Source: Candidatus Endomicrobiellum basalitermitum (GTDB lineage Bacteria; Elusimicrobiota; Endomicrobiia; Endomicrobiales; Endomicrobiaceae). From it: 64,000 nt of DNA. The DNA lies in the NCBI GenBank assembly GCA_031282525.1, contig JAITDN010000003.1, positions 186,001 to 250,000 on the forward strand, read 5' to 3'. The position numbers and the translations under genes are program-made. Below are positions 40,713-49,782 of this stretch, piece by piece. Under the pieces are notes generated by a model. That model was not told the origin of the DNA, ran no database searches, and worked only from the letters and a program-made list of their open reading frames with translations. Each line of letters opens with the position of its first letter. The first letter of the stretch is position 1.

Positions 40713-41003
40713 TCAACCTATATAATCAGTTTCATTTAATTTTTTAATAAACTCTTTCATTTTCTCTTCGTAATTATTTGAAATATTTCTCTGCAAATCC
40801 CTCAATTTAAGCAACTCTGTAGCAATTTTTATAGCCGTCAAAGCACCTATTTTTTGAGTATCAGGAACACTAATATTTTCTTTTTTTACTTCCATCCATC
40901 GATCATTTACAAAGTTCACAATTCTGTTAAAACTCAACTCATCTATACTATCTATCTTTAAATCTATCTCTCTTCCCATAATCCTTTCACGAACTGTCGA
41001 CAT
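40713..41003 (-). CDS. zapA: Cell division protein ZapA-like
   Basis: FtsZ-ring-associated protein of about 96 residues. It starts STVRERIMGREIDLKI, with the ZapA-type beta hairpin, followed by KIGALTAIKIATELLKL and a C-terminal coiled coil. The ATG at 41003 is used; a GTG two codons earlier overlaps the stop of the upstream gene. Short and divergent, but fold pattern and the neighbouring coiled-coil gene and cyclo-ligase/rarA context, also seen around zapA elsewhere, support it. Confidence 0.8.
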   Translation of the reverse strand: MSTVRERIMGREIDLKIDSIDELSFNRIVNFVNDRWMEVKKENISVPDTQKIGALTAIKIATELLKLRDLQRNISNNYEEKMKEFIKKLNETDYIG

Positions 41004-41008
41004 AATCA

Positions 41009-41236
41009 CTAAACCTTTACAGTATCAATTTTTTTTATAATCCTCTCAATTCTACAAACAGCAAGTTCCGTATTTTTCTTTAATAATATATACTCACTCA
41101 TTTGCTTTTTACTACGTTCATTTTCTTTTTTTAAATACTCAACTTCCAATTTTAGTCTACAATTTTCATCATTAAGTCTTTTCAATTTTTCCACTACTTT
41201 TTTAATCTTCATAGCCAAAACTTCAACATTTTCCAC
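41009..41236 (-). CDS. Small coiled-coil protein (ZapB-like)
   Basis: A 75-residue charged protein predicted to be almost one continuous coiled coil (KIKKVVEKLKRLNDENCRLK and onward), with no other domain. It begins with GTG and its TAG stop overlaps the upstream possible start of zapA. Pairing of a short coiled-coil gene with zapA is common and hints at a divisome role, but similarity alone proves nothing; function unassigned. Confidence 0.7.
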   Translation of the reverse strand: MENVEVLAMKIKKVVEKLKRLNDENCRLKLEVEYLKKENERSKKQMSEYILLKKNTELAVCRIERIIKKIDTVKV

Positions 41237-41278
41237 AACATTATTTTATAATTTGATCTGGAATTTGTCAATGTATTT

Positions 41279-42761
41279 TTACAACATGAGATAACTTTTA
41301 GGAAATATGTTCCCTTGTCCTAAAATTCCTGACTTATCAAAACTCTTTTTCAATCTTGACATTTCTTTAAAACCTTCTTTGCCAAGCATTTTTTTCAAGA
41401 AAAGATGTTTAAGTTTTCCTATTCCATGTTCCACCAATGTCAACAATTTTTTGAGCAACATCAGAACAAATATGCATACATTGCTCATATTCTTTTTCAT
41501 TTGAAGCTAAGATATTTGTATGCAAGTGATTTTCGCCTATATGTCCAAAAGTTAAATTAAAAATACCAATTCTTTCAAATTTTTTATTGCAAAAATCAAT
41601 AATTGTAAGCAATTCATTCTCAGGAACTGCAAAATCTGTAGCAACCTTTGGGACATTATTCTTTCTAACTATCTCATTTATACGCTCTGGAATTCTACGT
41701 CTAAAAATTCTAAGTTTTTCCTGCTGAATTAGATCTGAAGCAAACCAAACCTTTTCTAAATCAACATCACTATCATTTATTACTTCAATCCATTTTTCCA
41801 TCAAAATATCAGGATTACTTTCATAGATATCCCGCTCAAACATAATACCACCCACTGTATTTTCAGGTATAATAGGATAATCACTTTTGATAATAGACAA
41901 TGCATTCTTATCAAAATATTCTAAAGACATAGCGTTAATCATATTTTTTATATTTCCACATTTTGCCATTTTAGAAATGCTTTTTATTTTGCATACAAAT
42001 TCATATAACCTATTAAAGTTATCAAAAAATATAATGCCACCAAAAACTTCCTTAAAATTAAGTTTGAGAACAGCCTCAACAATAACACAAAGGGTGCCCT
42101 CTGATCCAATTAAAACATCTATTAAATCAGTTCCTAGGCGATTGTAATATCCTGCAGCATTCTTTACAACAGGCAAACAGTATTTAGGAAGTGTTACACG
42201 CTTTTTACCTTCACTTGTATCAAAAACTATTTCACCATTTTTATTTGCAAAATATTTACCTCTTTCAAAATAACCTTGAGAACTATCTGAAAAAATAACT
42301 TTTAAAGCCATAACATAATCTCTTGTGACACCAAATTTAAAACCCCTACCTCCCCAGAGAGGCATTAGTGGAAATATTACCTCCTATAGACGCACTTTGT
42401 TCTGTAGGATCTGATGGATACATCCATCCCTCTTCAAAAGTCTTCAATTTTATATCACGTATTTTTGCTCCTGCTTGAACAACAATCGAAGCATTATTAT
42501 TATTTATCTTTTTTATTTCGCAGATTTTATTTAGGTTTTCCAAAGATAGCACATTTCCGCCAAAAGCAAGACCCGAAGCAGTATTCCCGGTAAGCGCTCC
42601 TACAATATCACAGGTGTTTTTGATTCAAACATCTCAACGATAAACTTATAAGTATCACATTCATTCTCAACTATTGCAACAAGATCAGCACTAGAACCTA
42701 AAACTCCTGAACTATCTTCAAAATAATTTTTAATTGCATTTTTATTTCTTTTTATTATCAT
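41279..42761 (-). pseudogene. Decayed FAD-linked oxidase (GlcD/D-lactate dehydrogenase family)
   Basis: Remnant of a glycolate/D-lactate-type FAD oxidoreductase. From the 5' end at 42761 the pieces read ADLVAIVENECDTYKFIVEM, then GALTGNTASGLAFGGNVLSL, the FAD-binding MYPSDPTEQSASIGGNISTN, SEGTLCVIVEAVLKL, FGHIGENHLHTNI and the C-terminal GKEGFKEMSRLKKSFDKSGI ending in NIFP. Frame changes occur near 42600, 42355 and 41415. Most of the protein can still be read but in four pieces, so decay seems relatively recent. The exact substrate of the ancestor is unknown. Confidence 0.92.
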
Positions 42762-42978
42762 ATTATTTTATCATCCTAAAATACTTACCAAAACATAATA
42801 CCTATCATTTACATTTACTTACACATTTAAAAATATAAAACCAAGATTCAACTCTCTCTTATCTTCATGGGAAAAGAAGTTTTTACATAATATTTACTCA
42901 TTTCCATACTCATACATACAATAAATCATAAATTTAAAACAAACCTTTTTAGCATCTATTCGTTTCATTATTTATATA

Positions 42979-45351
42979 TTATTGTCTTAGTTCAATACCT
43001 AATTCAGTATAAAGTTTATCTAATAACATCCTCATACTTTCATTAACTTCTTTATCAGTTAGCGTCTTTTCATCATTCTTATAAGACAATCTAAACGAAT
43101 AACTAATCTTATTATTCTCAAATTTAGATTCATCAGAATATACTGAAAACAACGTGTATTTCCTTAAAATGTTATTAGATTTCATGAAAATTGTAATAAC
43201 TTTTTCTATTTCTGAAAATTGTAAATTTTTATCAGCAATAACTGAAATATCTCTTTTTACCATAGGAAGTTTAGAATAAGTTTTATAAAAAGATTTTTTT
43301 TTGAAACAAATACTATCAAATAAATCTAAATCAATCTCAAAATAAAATACATCTTCCTTAATATCGCCAGTTATTATAGGATTTAAAATACCAAGTTGTC
43401 CTATAGATTTTTCTCTAAAGACAACATTTGCAGTTTTTCCAGAGTGATAATAATTCTTAGGATCTAAGTTTTCCGTAATTTTAAATTCGTTAGACGGTAA
43501 AATATTTTTTACTACCCCAGCACCAAAATAAAAATCATACTTTGGAATAATTTTTTGCTCTAGCCACTTCCACCACTCTTCCCAAATTTTACCCCACATT
43601 ATGATTGCAAAAGTCTTTTTTTCTCCATATTTAGCAAAAATTTTCCCATATTCAAAAAAGGCTACTCTTTCACAACCATAACTAATATTAAGCAATAGAT
43701 TTTTATACAGCGCAGGCAACAAAGATGGTCTCAAAACTTCATTTTCTTTTGATATAGGATTCACTATTTTATAAAAGCACTCCAAGTCAAATTTTTCTAA
43801 TTCATCTATCTCCAAAAAACTATAATTTAAGACTTCGTTAAAACCAAGTCCATTTAATTTAGTCCTAAAATCCTCAACAATAGCAGGAAGAAATAAATTG
43901 TTAGACGAATATATAACAGTATCACTCTCTTTATGATCCAAAAGAGTCTGGGGAATATCGTCATAACCCTTAATTCTTGCAATTTCTTCAATTAAATCTA
44001 CTTCTATCTTTATATCATTTCTCCATGACGGGATAGCACACAAAACCATTTTATCTTTTAATTGTACATTTATACCTAAAAATCTTAAAATTTCTACTAC
44101 TTCATCTTTCTTAACATCATAACCTAAAATCTTTGATACTCTTTCAAATCTCAAACTTATGTTCGTACTTTTATATTTAATAGTTTGTAGATCCTGTCTA
44201 GCTTTTACTATACCACCAGCAACTTCAACTATTAAATTTGTAGCTCTCCAAGATGCAAGTTCAGCAATATCCCAACCCAAACCTCTCTCAAATCTGTATG
44301 AAGAATCACTCGAAAGATTTAATTTTCTTGAAACCTTTCTTATTAAATTTGAGTTAAAAATCGCACTTTCTAAAAATATATCCTCAGTTTCTTCACAAAT
44401 ACCAGAATATTTCCCACCAACTATTCCCGCAATCGCAATAGGTTTTTCATAGTCAGCTATTACAATCGTTTCAGAATCAAGTCTATATTCTTTTCCATTC
44501 AAGGCAACTATAGCCTCATCATTATGAGCTCTTCTAACAAAAATCATTTCAGAGCTAAGCTTTTTTAAATCAAAGACATGAAGTGGTTGCCCAAGCTCAA
44601 TCATAACATAGTTAGTTATATCAACTACATTATTAATAGGTCTTATACCATTTTTTTCTAAAGCATTTGCAATCCATATAGGTGAAGGACCTATCTTAAC
44701 ACCAGATATAAATACACCGATATAACGTGGACATAAATCAGATGCTGCCTCAACACAATTTAAGTTTGGAACATTCAAAGCCTTTATTACTGGAATAGAT
44801 GGGATTTTACGTATCTTAGCACCTATTTCCCGAGCGATTCCTAAGTGACTTAAACAATCACCTCTATTAATCGTCACCTCCACTTCAAGTATCGAATCAC
44901 TTCTTAAAATATCTTCAAGGGCAACACCTACTTTTGTATTTTTATCAAGAACAAAAATCCCATTAGATTTTTTTTTGAGTCCAAGCTCGGATTCAGAACA
45001 TATCATACCTTCAGAATCCTCACCTCTTATTTTAGCTTTTTTTATTTTAACATTCCCTGGCAATATAGCTCCAATTTTCGCAAGAGGAACAATCTGTCCT
45101 AGAGAAATGTTTTCTGCTCCGCATACTACTGAATAACTATCTAGTCCATCACTTACTTTGCATAGAGAAAGTTTACTGGCAAAGGGATGTTTTTGTATAT
45201 CTAGAACTTTTACTGTAACAACATTCCTCCAACAACATTCTCTTGAAACAACAGAAGTTTCTATCCCCATAGAAGTAAGAACTGATGCAAGCTCTTTCGG
45301 GTCAAAATCAAAACATATAAACTCTTTAAGCCAATTATATGACACTTTCAC
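42979..45351 (-). CDS. pheT: Phenylalanyl-tRNA synthetase beta subunit
   Basis: Large subunit of the heterotetrameric class II synthetase. The 790 residues contain an EMAP/Trbp-like tRNA-binding domain (about 40-150, KHPFASKLSLCKVSDG), the B3/B4 editing region (RPINNVVDITNYVM), B5 and the C-terminal ferredoxin-like anticodon-binding domain (KLPMVKRDISVIADKNL). Start is GTG with AAAGGA upstream. It is 68 bases downstream of pheS. Confidence 0.98.
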   Translation of the reverse strand: MKVSYNWLKEFICFDFDPKELASVLTSMGIETSVVSRECCWRNVVTVKVLDIQKHPFASKLSLCKVSDGLDSYSVVCGAENISLGQIVPLAKIGAILPGNVKIKKAKIRGEDSEGMICSESELGLKKKSNGIFVLDKNTKVGVALEDILRSDSILEVEVTINRGDCLSHLGIAREIGAKIRKIPSIPVIKALNVPNLNCVEAASDLCPRYIGVFISGVKIGPSPIWIANALEKNGIRPINNVVDITNYVMIELGQPLHVFDLKKLSSEMIFVRRAHNDEAIVALNGKEYRLDSETIVIADYEKPIAIAGIVGGKYSGICEETEDIFLESAIFNSNLIRKVSRKLNLSSDSSYRFERGLGWDIAELASWRATNLIVEVAGGIVKARQDLQTIKYKSTNISLRFERVSKILGYDVKKDEVVEILRFLGINVQLKDKMVLCAIPSWRNDIKIEVDLIEEIARIKGYDDIPQTLLDHKESDTVIYSSNNLFLPAIVEDFRTKLNGLGFNEVLNYSFLEIDELEKFDLECFYKIVNPISKENEVLRPSLLPALYKNLLLNISYGCERVAFFEYGKIFAKYGEKKTFAIIMWGKIWEEWWKWLEQKIIPKYDFYFGAGVVKNILPSNEFKITENLDPKNYYHSGKTANVVFREKSIGQLGILNPIITGDIKEDVFYFEIDLDLFDSICFKKKSFYKTYSKLPMVKRDISVIADKNLQFSEIEKVITIFMKSNNILRKYTLFSVYSDESKFENNKISYSFRLSYKNDEKTLTDKEVNESMRMLLDKLYTELGIELRQ

Positions 45352-45419
45352 TTTTGTTGATCCTTTGTAAAGTAATTAAACGTACCATAATCAGATAATA
45401 TTACTTACTAGCTTATAAC

Positions 45420-46442
45420 CTAAAATTGCTTTAAAAATCTTAAATCATTTTCATAAAATAATCGTATATCATCTATCTTATATTTCAACATTGTAATTCT
45501 CTCAACTCCCATACCAAAAGCATAACCAGTATATAGTTCAGAATCATAGTTTACAGATCCTAAAACATTTGGATGTAGCATGCCACAACCTAACATCTCA
45601 ATCCACCCTGAATTTTTACATACTTTACAACCCCTACCCATACAAAAAAGGCACTGGACATCAACTTCAGCAGATGGTTCTGTAAACTGAAAATAAGATG
45701 GTCTAAAACGTACATTTAACTCATAACAAAAAAAACTATGTATAAATTTTGTCAAGATTATTTTCAAATCTAAAAACGTTACATTTTTATCTACCCTAAG
45801 TCCCTCAATTTGATGAAAGGTTGAAGAATGTGAAGCATCTGAAGACTCATTTCTATAAACTCTCCCAGGAACAACAACCTTTATCGGCGGTTTTTGTTTT
45901 TCCATAACGCGAATTTGTCCAGGAGAAGTATGGGTTCTCAATAATAAATTCTTCATACTATCAAGATAAAAAGTATCCTGTATATCTTTCGCAGGATGAT
46001 TTTTAGGTATATTTAATGCTTCAAAATTATACCAGTCAGTTTCTATTTCAGGTCCTTCCGCAACTAAAAAACCAAGTGATTTAAAAGTTAAGATCATATC
46101 TTGTATAGTCTGTACAATAGGATGAAAACTTCCTTTTGGAAATGGAAAATAAAAAATTGACGAGCAGTCTAATTTTTCTCTCTGCATTTTTTGGACAATT
46201 AAAGTTTTTTTTAGACCTTTTCTCCTCTTTTCAATCTCACTTTCAAGATTAGTTTTAGCCTTGTTCGTTTCAAAACCTATTCTTTTTCTATCTTCAATGG
46301 AATAATGCGATAAGGATTTTAAAATTTTTGTCAAAATTCCATTTTTACCAAAATACTCCGACCTTATATTTTCAAGCATCTCATCATCAGAATTTTTTAT
46401 CTTCTCCATTGCTTCATAAATAATCCGCTCTATGTTACTCAT
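45420..46442 (-). CDS. pheS: Phenylalanyl-tRNA synthetase alpha subunit
   Basis: Catalytic subunit with an N-terminal coiled coil (about 1-90) and a class II core: HPIVQTIQDMI, RTHTSPGQIRVM, VPGRVYRNESSDASHSSTFH and the final FGMGVERITML motif 3. The 340 residues match the family. GGGGA upstream of the ATG. It would normally follow rplT closely; here 1.2 kb of decayed DNA intervenes. Confidence 0.98.
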   Translation of the reverse strand: MSNIERIIYEAMEKIKNSDDEMLENIRSEYFGKNGILTKILKSLSHYSIEDRKRIGFETNKAKTNLESEIEKRRKGLKKTLIVQKMQREKLDCSSIFYFPFPKGSFHPIVQTIQDMILTFKSLGFLVAEGPEIETDWYNFEALNIPKNHPAKDIQDTFYLDSMKNLLLRTHTSPGQIRVMEKQKPPIKVVVPGRVYRNESSDASHSSTFHQIEGLRVDKNVTFLDLKIILTKFIHSFFCYELNVRFRPSYFQFTEPSAEVDVQCLFCMGRGCKVCKNSGWIEMLGCGMLHPNVLGSVNYDSELYTGYAFGMGVERITMLKYKIDDIRLFYENDLRFLKQF

Positions 46443-47655
46443 TTAAAAAGAATCCCCTCCCCGTTTATATATAATTTAGCTTTCAATGCTTATGAGCTTA
46501 TTAAGTTTTCATTTATTACTATTTTATAATTAGGCTTAACAGCTAAATGCTCTAGCGTACACTTCTTTTGCTCCATCTGTAAAATTTGAGTTCTCCTTTA
46601 TAAAACCCTATGTAAAACCTGTGTTATAGTAAACTTTCACATTTTCTGTATTTATTTCCAAAACTCTTTAAAACTTACAGATTTACAGCCTCATCCTATT
46701 TATTATTTAGAAAATAAAATTTCCCTAACTCCGAATGATTTAATTTAATTAAAGCAGTACTTTTTGTGCCTTTATTTTTTATCAATATCTAAAAAGACAA
46801 TATTTAGATATCAGATACTCAATATTAGATCATACCAAACAAAAATCTTAATTTACTTTTAAGATATTTTATATTCTTCTTTTTTCAGTGACTGGGTTAA
46901 TCATAAATATCATCATCTCAGAATCTGTATTCTTTCTAACATCATCGCGATATATAATAAATATCCGACCTACAATTGAAGCAAAAAAATATAATAAAAG
47001 TTTCAAATATTCTCTTTACTAACTCGGCAGAGATGCATCTTTTAAATAAATTTATCATCTTCTTAAGTATGTTTTTTATAAATACAAAAGTTAACACAAG
47101 TATAGTGATTTTTATTACAAATGCAGTAAATACTTTCGTGAAAAAAAATCTATTGACGTCAAAAACAATAAAACTATATGTGTAAACTTCATTAACAAAT
47201 TTACAGATTTATAGAATAAAAATCTGCAACTATCAGACTAACAACCTAAATCTGAAAATAAAAACAAAAAATGTAATAATCACTGATGTGGAAAGAATAA
47301 TTTTTTATACATCAGTATTATAAATATTAACAATCACAAAAAAACTAAGTCTATCAAAAATAAAATTATATAAAGTAAAGCAGAATTATTTGCAAACTTA
47401 ATTAAACTATCATTTAAGAAACTAAAGTTAACAAAAACACTCTTACAAATTCTATACACTTAAAATAAAAAACAGTCTCTGAAATAAGTTTTTTAGACTA
47501 CAGAAAGATGGTATGTCAACTCTTGCACTATACATCTACCTTTTAAAGTCACGTCACCTAAAAGTATTATCACAACTATCATAATATGAAGTCATAGGTC
47601 AAAGGAAAAATGATACTATTTTTTTTGAGAAATAAATAAATTCATTTAAAAATAT
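46443..47655. other. Degraded 1.2-kb gap between rplT and pheS
   Basis: No intact gene. Apart from the LCP-like remnant described at 46868-47170, a 28-codon minus-strand frame starting at ATG 46576 (MEQKKCTLEHLAVKPNYK) is present behind GGAG; it has no Phe codons, so it is not a Phe leader peptide. The 450 bases before rplT show no recognisable feature. Confidence 0.5.
46868..47170 (-). pseudogene. Possible LytR-CpsA-Psr (LCP) family remnant
   Basis: A minus-strand frame reads KVFTAFVIKITILVLTFVFI (a membrane-anchor-like segment), and after a frame change YRDDVRKNTDSEMMIFMINP ending at a stop. The second piece resembles the LCP motif in which an Asp/Arg-rich stretch precedes S/TDTMM and a strand ending NP. 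Only about 90 codons survive. The family assignment is tentative; the decayed state is clear from the mid-frame shift and missing remainder. Confidence 0.4.
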
Positions 47656-48003
47656 TTATACAGCCTTTACAATTTCAATTAATTGTTTAAACGCAGGATT
47701 ATCATTCACAGCCATTTCTGCAAGCATCTTTCTATCTATTAATATATTAGCTTTTCTAAGCCCTGCAATAAATCTATTGTATGAAATCCCTTCTTCTCTC
47801 ACTGCAGCATTAAGACGAACTATCCAGAGAGTTCTAAAATTTGCCTTATTATCTTTTCTTCCTGTATAAGCATAACTAAGAGATTTTTCTACTTGCTGAA
47901 TCACCATTCTCCAACGATTTTTCTTTGCTGCATAAGATCCTTTTGCAAATCTAAATATTTTTTTCTTCTTTTGTCTTGTATATACAACACTCTTTACACG
48001 CAT
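47656..48003 (-). CDS. rplT: 50S ribosomal protein L20
   Basis: Early-assembly 23S rRNA-binding protein. The 115-residue basic protein opens MRVKSVVYTRQKKKKIFRFAKGS and contains WIVRLNAAVREEGISYNRFI. GGAGA precedes the ATG. In many bacteria L20 also represses its own operon through the mRNA leader. Third gene of infC-rpmI-rplT. Confidence 0.98.
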   Translation of the reverse strand: MRVKSVVYTRQKKKKIFRFAKGSYAAKKNRWRMVIQQVEKSLSYAYTGRKDNKANFRTLWIVRLNAAVREEGISYNRFIAGLRKANILIDRKMLAEMAVNDNPAFKQLIEIVKAV

Positions 48004-48032
48004 ATTATAAATCTCCTTTATAACAAATATTT

Positions 48033-48233
48033 TTAAAAGCTATATGGCATAACCTTCCTCATTGTCTTCATATCTGTTTTAGCAACTATAATAGGTTTTC
48101 TAGCCATTCTATTTTGATTACCAGAATCACCAGTTAAAAGATGTCTTTGTCCCGGCTTTTTATACTTAACTTTTCCTTTTCCTGTAACATTAAAGCGTTT
48201 TTTTGCACCACTATGTGTCTTCATTTTACGCAT
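48033..48233 (-). CDS. rpmI: 50S ribosomal protein L35
   Basis: 66-residue large-subunit protein with [20 protein letters not shown] and [23 protein letters not shown] lies just upstream of the ATG. Located between infC and rplT as in nearly all bacteria. Confidence 0.97.
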   Translation of the reverse strand: MRKMKTHSGAKKRFNVTGKGKVKYKKPGQRHLLTGDSGNQNRMARKPIIVAKTDMKTMRKVMPYSF

Positions 48234-48293
48234 ACTACCCCCATCGATATATATAATAATTTATCTAACATAATATATCTAATATATCATAAC

Positions 48294-48842
48294 TCAAATC
48301 TTTTTTAGTTTATTTTTATCAGGTACAAAAATTAAAAATATCCTTGTACCAAGTGAAGAAATATTAGCTTCGGGTACTGCAATGTCAGCCAAAGATTCCT
48401 TTATCCTATTCATAATTTTAATGCCTAAATCCTTATGTTTTATCTCTCTTCCAGAAAACATGGCAGTAAGCTGCACTTTATCTCCACTATTAATAAACTC
48501 TCTAGCACGCTTAACTTTAACTTCTAAATCATGTTCACTAATACGAGGTCTTATTCTTATCTCTTTAATATGAGAGATCTTTTGTTTCTTTCTAACTTCT
48601 CTCTCCTTCCTTTCAATCTCATATTTAAATTTAGAAAAGTTAACTATTTTACATACAGGTGGACTTGCCCCCGGAGAAACTTCTACTAAATCTAAATCTT
48701 TCGTTTGTGCTTTTACTAAAGCATCAGTCGTCTTAAATATGCCTACCATTACTCCATCAGAATCAATAAGTCTTACTTCCGGCACTCTAATAAACTGGTT
48801 TATACGAAATCTCTTGTTTTCGACAACTCCTCCTCTTGACAT
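48294..48842 (-). CDS. infC: Translation initiation factor IF-3
   Basis: Prevents premature 70S joining and checks the start codon. N-domain FRINQFIRVPEVRLIDSDGV and C-domain KEIRIRPRISEHDLEVKV, DKVQLTAMFSGREIKHKDLG are typical; 182 residues. The annotated ATG at 48842 lacks a good Shine-Dalgarno, while AGAGGAGG lies inside codons 2-5, so translation may start a few codons later at a non-standard codon, as many infC genes start at AUU. An intrinsic terminator sits 31 bases upstream. Confidence 0.95.
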   Translation of the reverse strand: MSRGGVVENKRFRINQFIRVPEVRLIDSDGVMVGIFKTTDALVKAQTKDLDLVEVSPGASPPVCKIVNFSKFKYEIERKEREVRKKQKISHIKEIRIRPRISEHDLEVKVKRAREFINSGDKVQLTAMFSGREIKHKDLGIKIMNRIKESLADIAVPEANISSLGTRIFLIFVPDKNKLKKI

Positions 48843-48872
48843 TAAATATTTCTATTCCGTCAATTTTTTAAT

Positions 48873-48905
48873 AAAAAATCGAGGCAGATTTGATTATTCC
48901 GCCCC
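48873..48905 (-). terminator. Leader terminator (attenuator) before infC
   Basis: On the minus strand GGGGCGGA (48898-48905) pairs with TCTGCCTC (48881-48888), with two G-U pairs and a 9-base loop, followed by GATTTTTTATT. It ends only 31 bases before the infC ATG and has no gene immediately upstream on that strand, so it acts within the infC leader. In Bacillus the infC-rpmI-rplT operon is controlled by leader attenuation; the same is inferred here. Confidence 0.7.
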
Positions 48906-49782
48906 GTAAAATATATTCCAATATAATAACTAAAACTTTTTTACATGGAACCTTTTCCCTTAAACTTAGGTTAAGGTGAGCTAGAACGGCTACTTATTTA
49001 ATATATGTAATTTGCATTACATATTATATATATACATATATCTTAACAGACACTTCAAATGTGAGATAAGTATCTTTTTTTGTCAAACAAATTATAAACC
49101 TACTAATTTTTTATCAGCATAATATGAAATCAAATATACTACACCCACCAAACCACCTTTTTTGAACTCCGATAACTTTTACATGAGAATCAGTCTAATC
49201 TGTTTTCCTTTGATAGAAGCTACATACAAAAGATGTTTTCAAATGACCTCCAACAATTGTAACATAGAGTAATATTTTTTACTTACTTTAGCAAATTCGC
49301 TACTATTTTAGATGTTTGCACAATTATAGCAGTCATTTATTAATATTAATTGAAAGAAATCTCTTAAACTTATTTTCTTGCTTTGAAAACATTACACATT
49401 GCATCACTACCATAGAATGTAATCTACTTTTAGCGACTACAGCATAGATTATATAGCACCAAACGCAATCTCATTTACGAATACAAACCATCACAAGCTT
49501 ATATATATAATACTTACTTACACAAATATAATCAAGAACAAGAATTCACAAGTAAAGACTGATCTTTTTGAGATACTTTCTCACGTTTATAAAAATGTGT
49601 GAAACAAATAATACTAAAAAACTTTTCTACTTCTTTATTTCTAAAGCCTTGAGAGTCACCGAAAGAACTAAAATTTAGGAGAGAAAAAATCCAGACTCAC
49701 TCACACTGAAACTGTATCAGGGTATTCACAGTTCCAGTTCTTTAGCTTAGTCTCATTCATTTTAGTATAACTAGTTGTTTCT
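48906..49782. other. infC leader region and degraded gap upstream of it
   Basis: No intact gene. It holds further potential leader hairpins for the infC operon (CCTTAA/TTAAGG near 48960-48978; perfect 9-bp stem ATATGTAAT/ATTACATAT at 49003-49024). On the minus strand 49092-49230 reads VASIKGKQIRLILM, a stop, then KLSEFKKGGLVGVVYLISYY to a second stop, an unidentified gene scrap. The part next to gcvT shows no clear signal. Confidence 0.5.

Noticed and set aside
46490-46576. Phe leader peptide for pheST attenuation
   Set aside because: The 28-codon frame contains no Phe codons and no terminator follows before pheS.
46976-47185. 69-codon plus-strand open frame in the rplT-pheS gap
   Set aside because: Antisense of the membrane-anchor-like segment of the putative LCP remnant, with no start signal.
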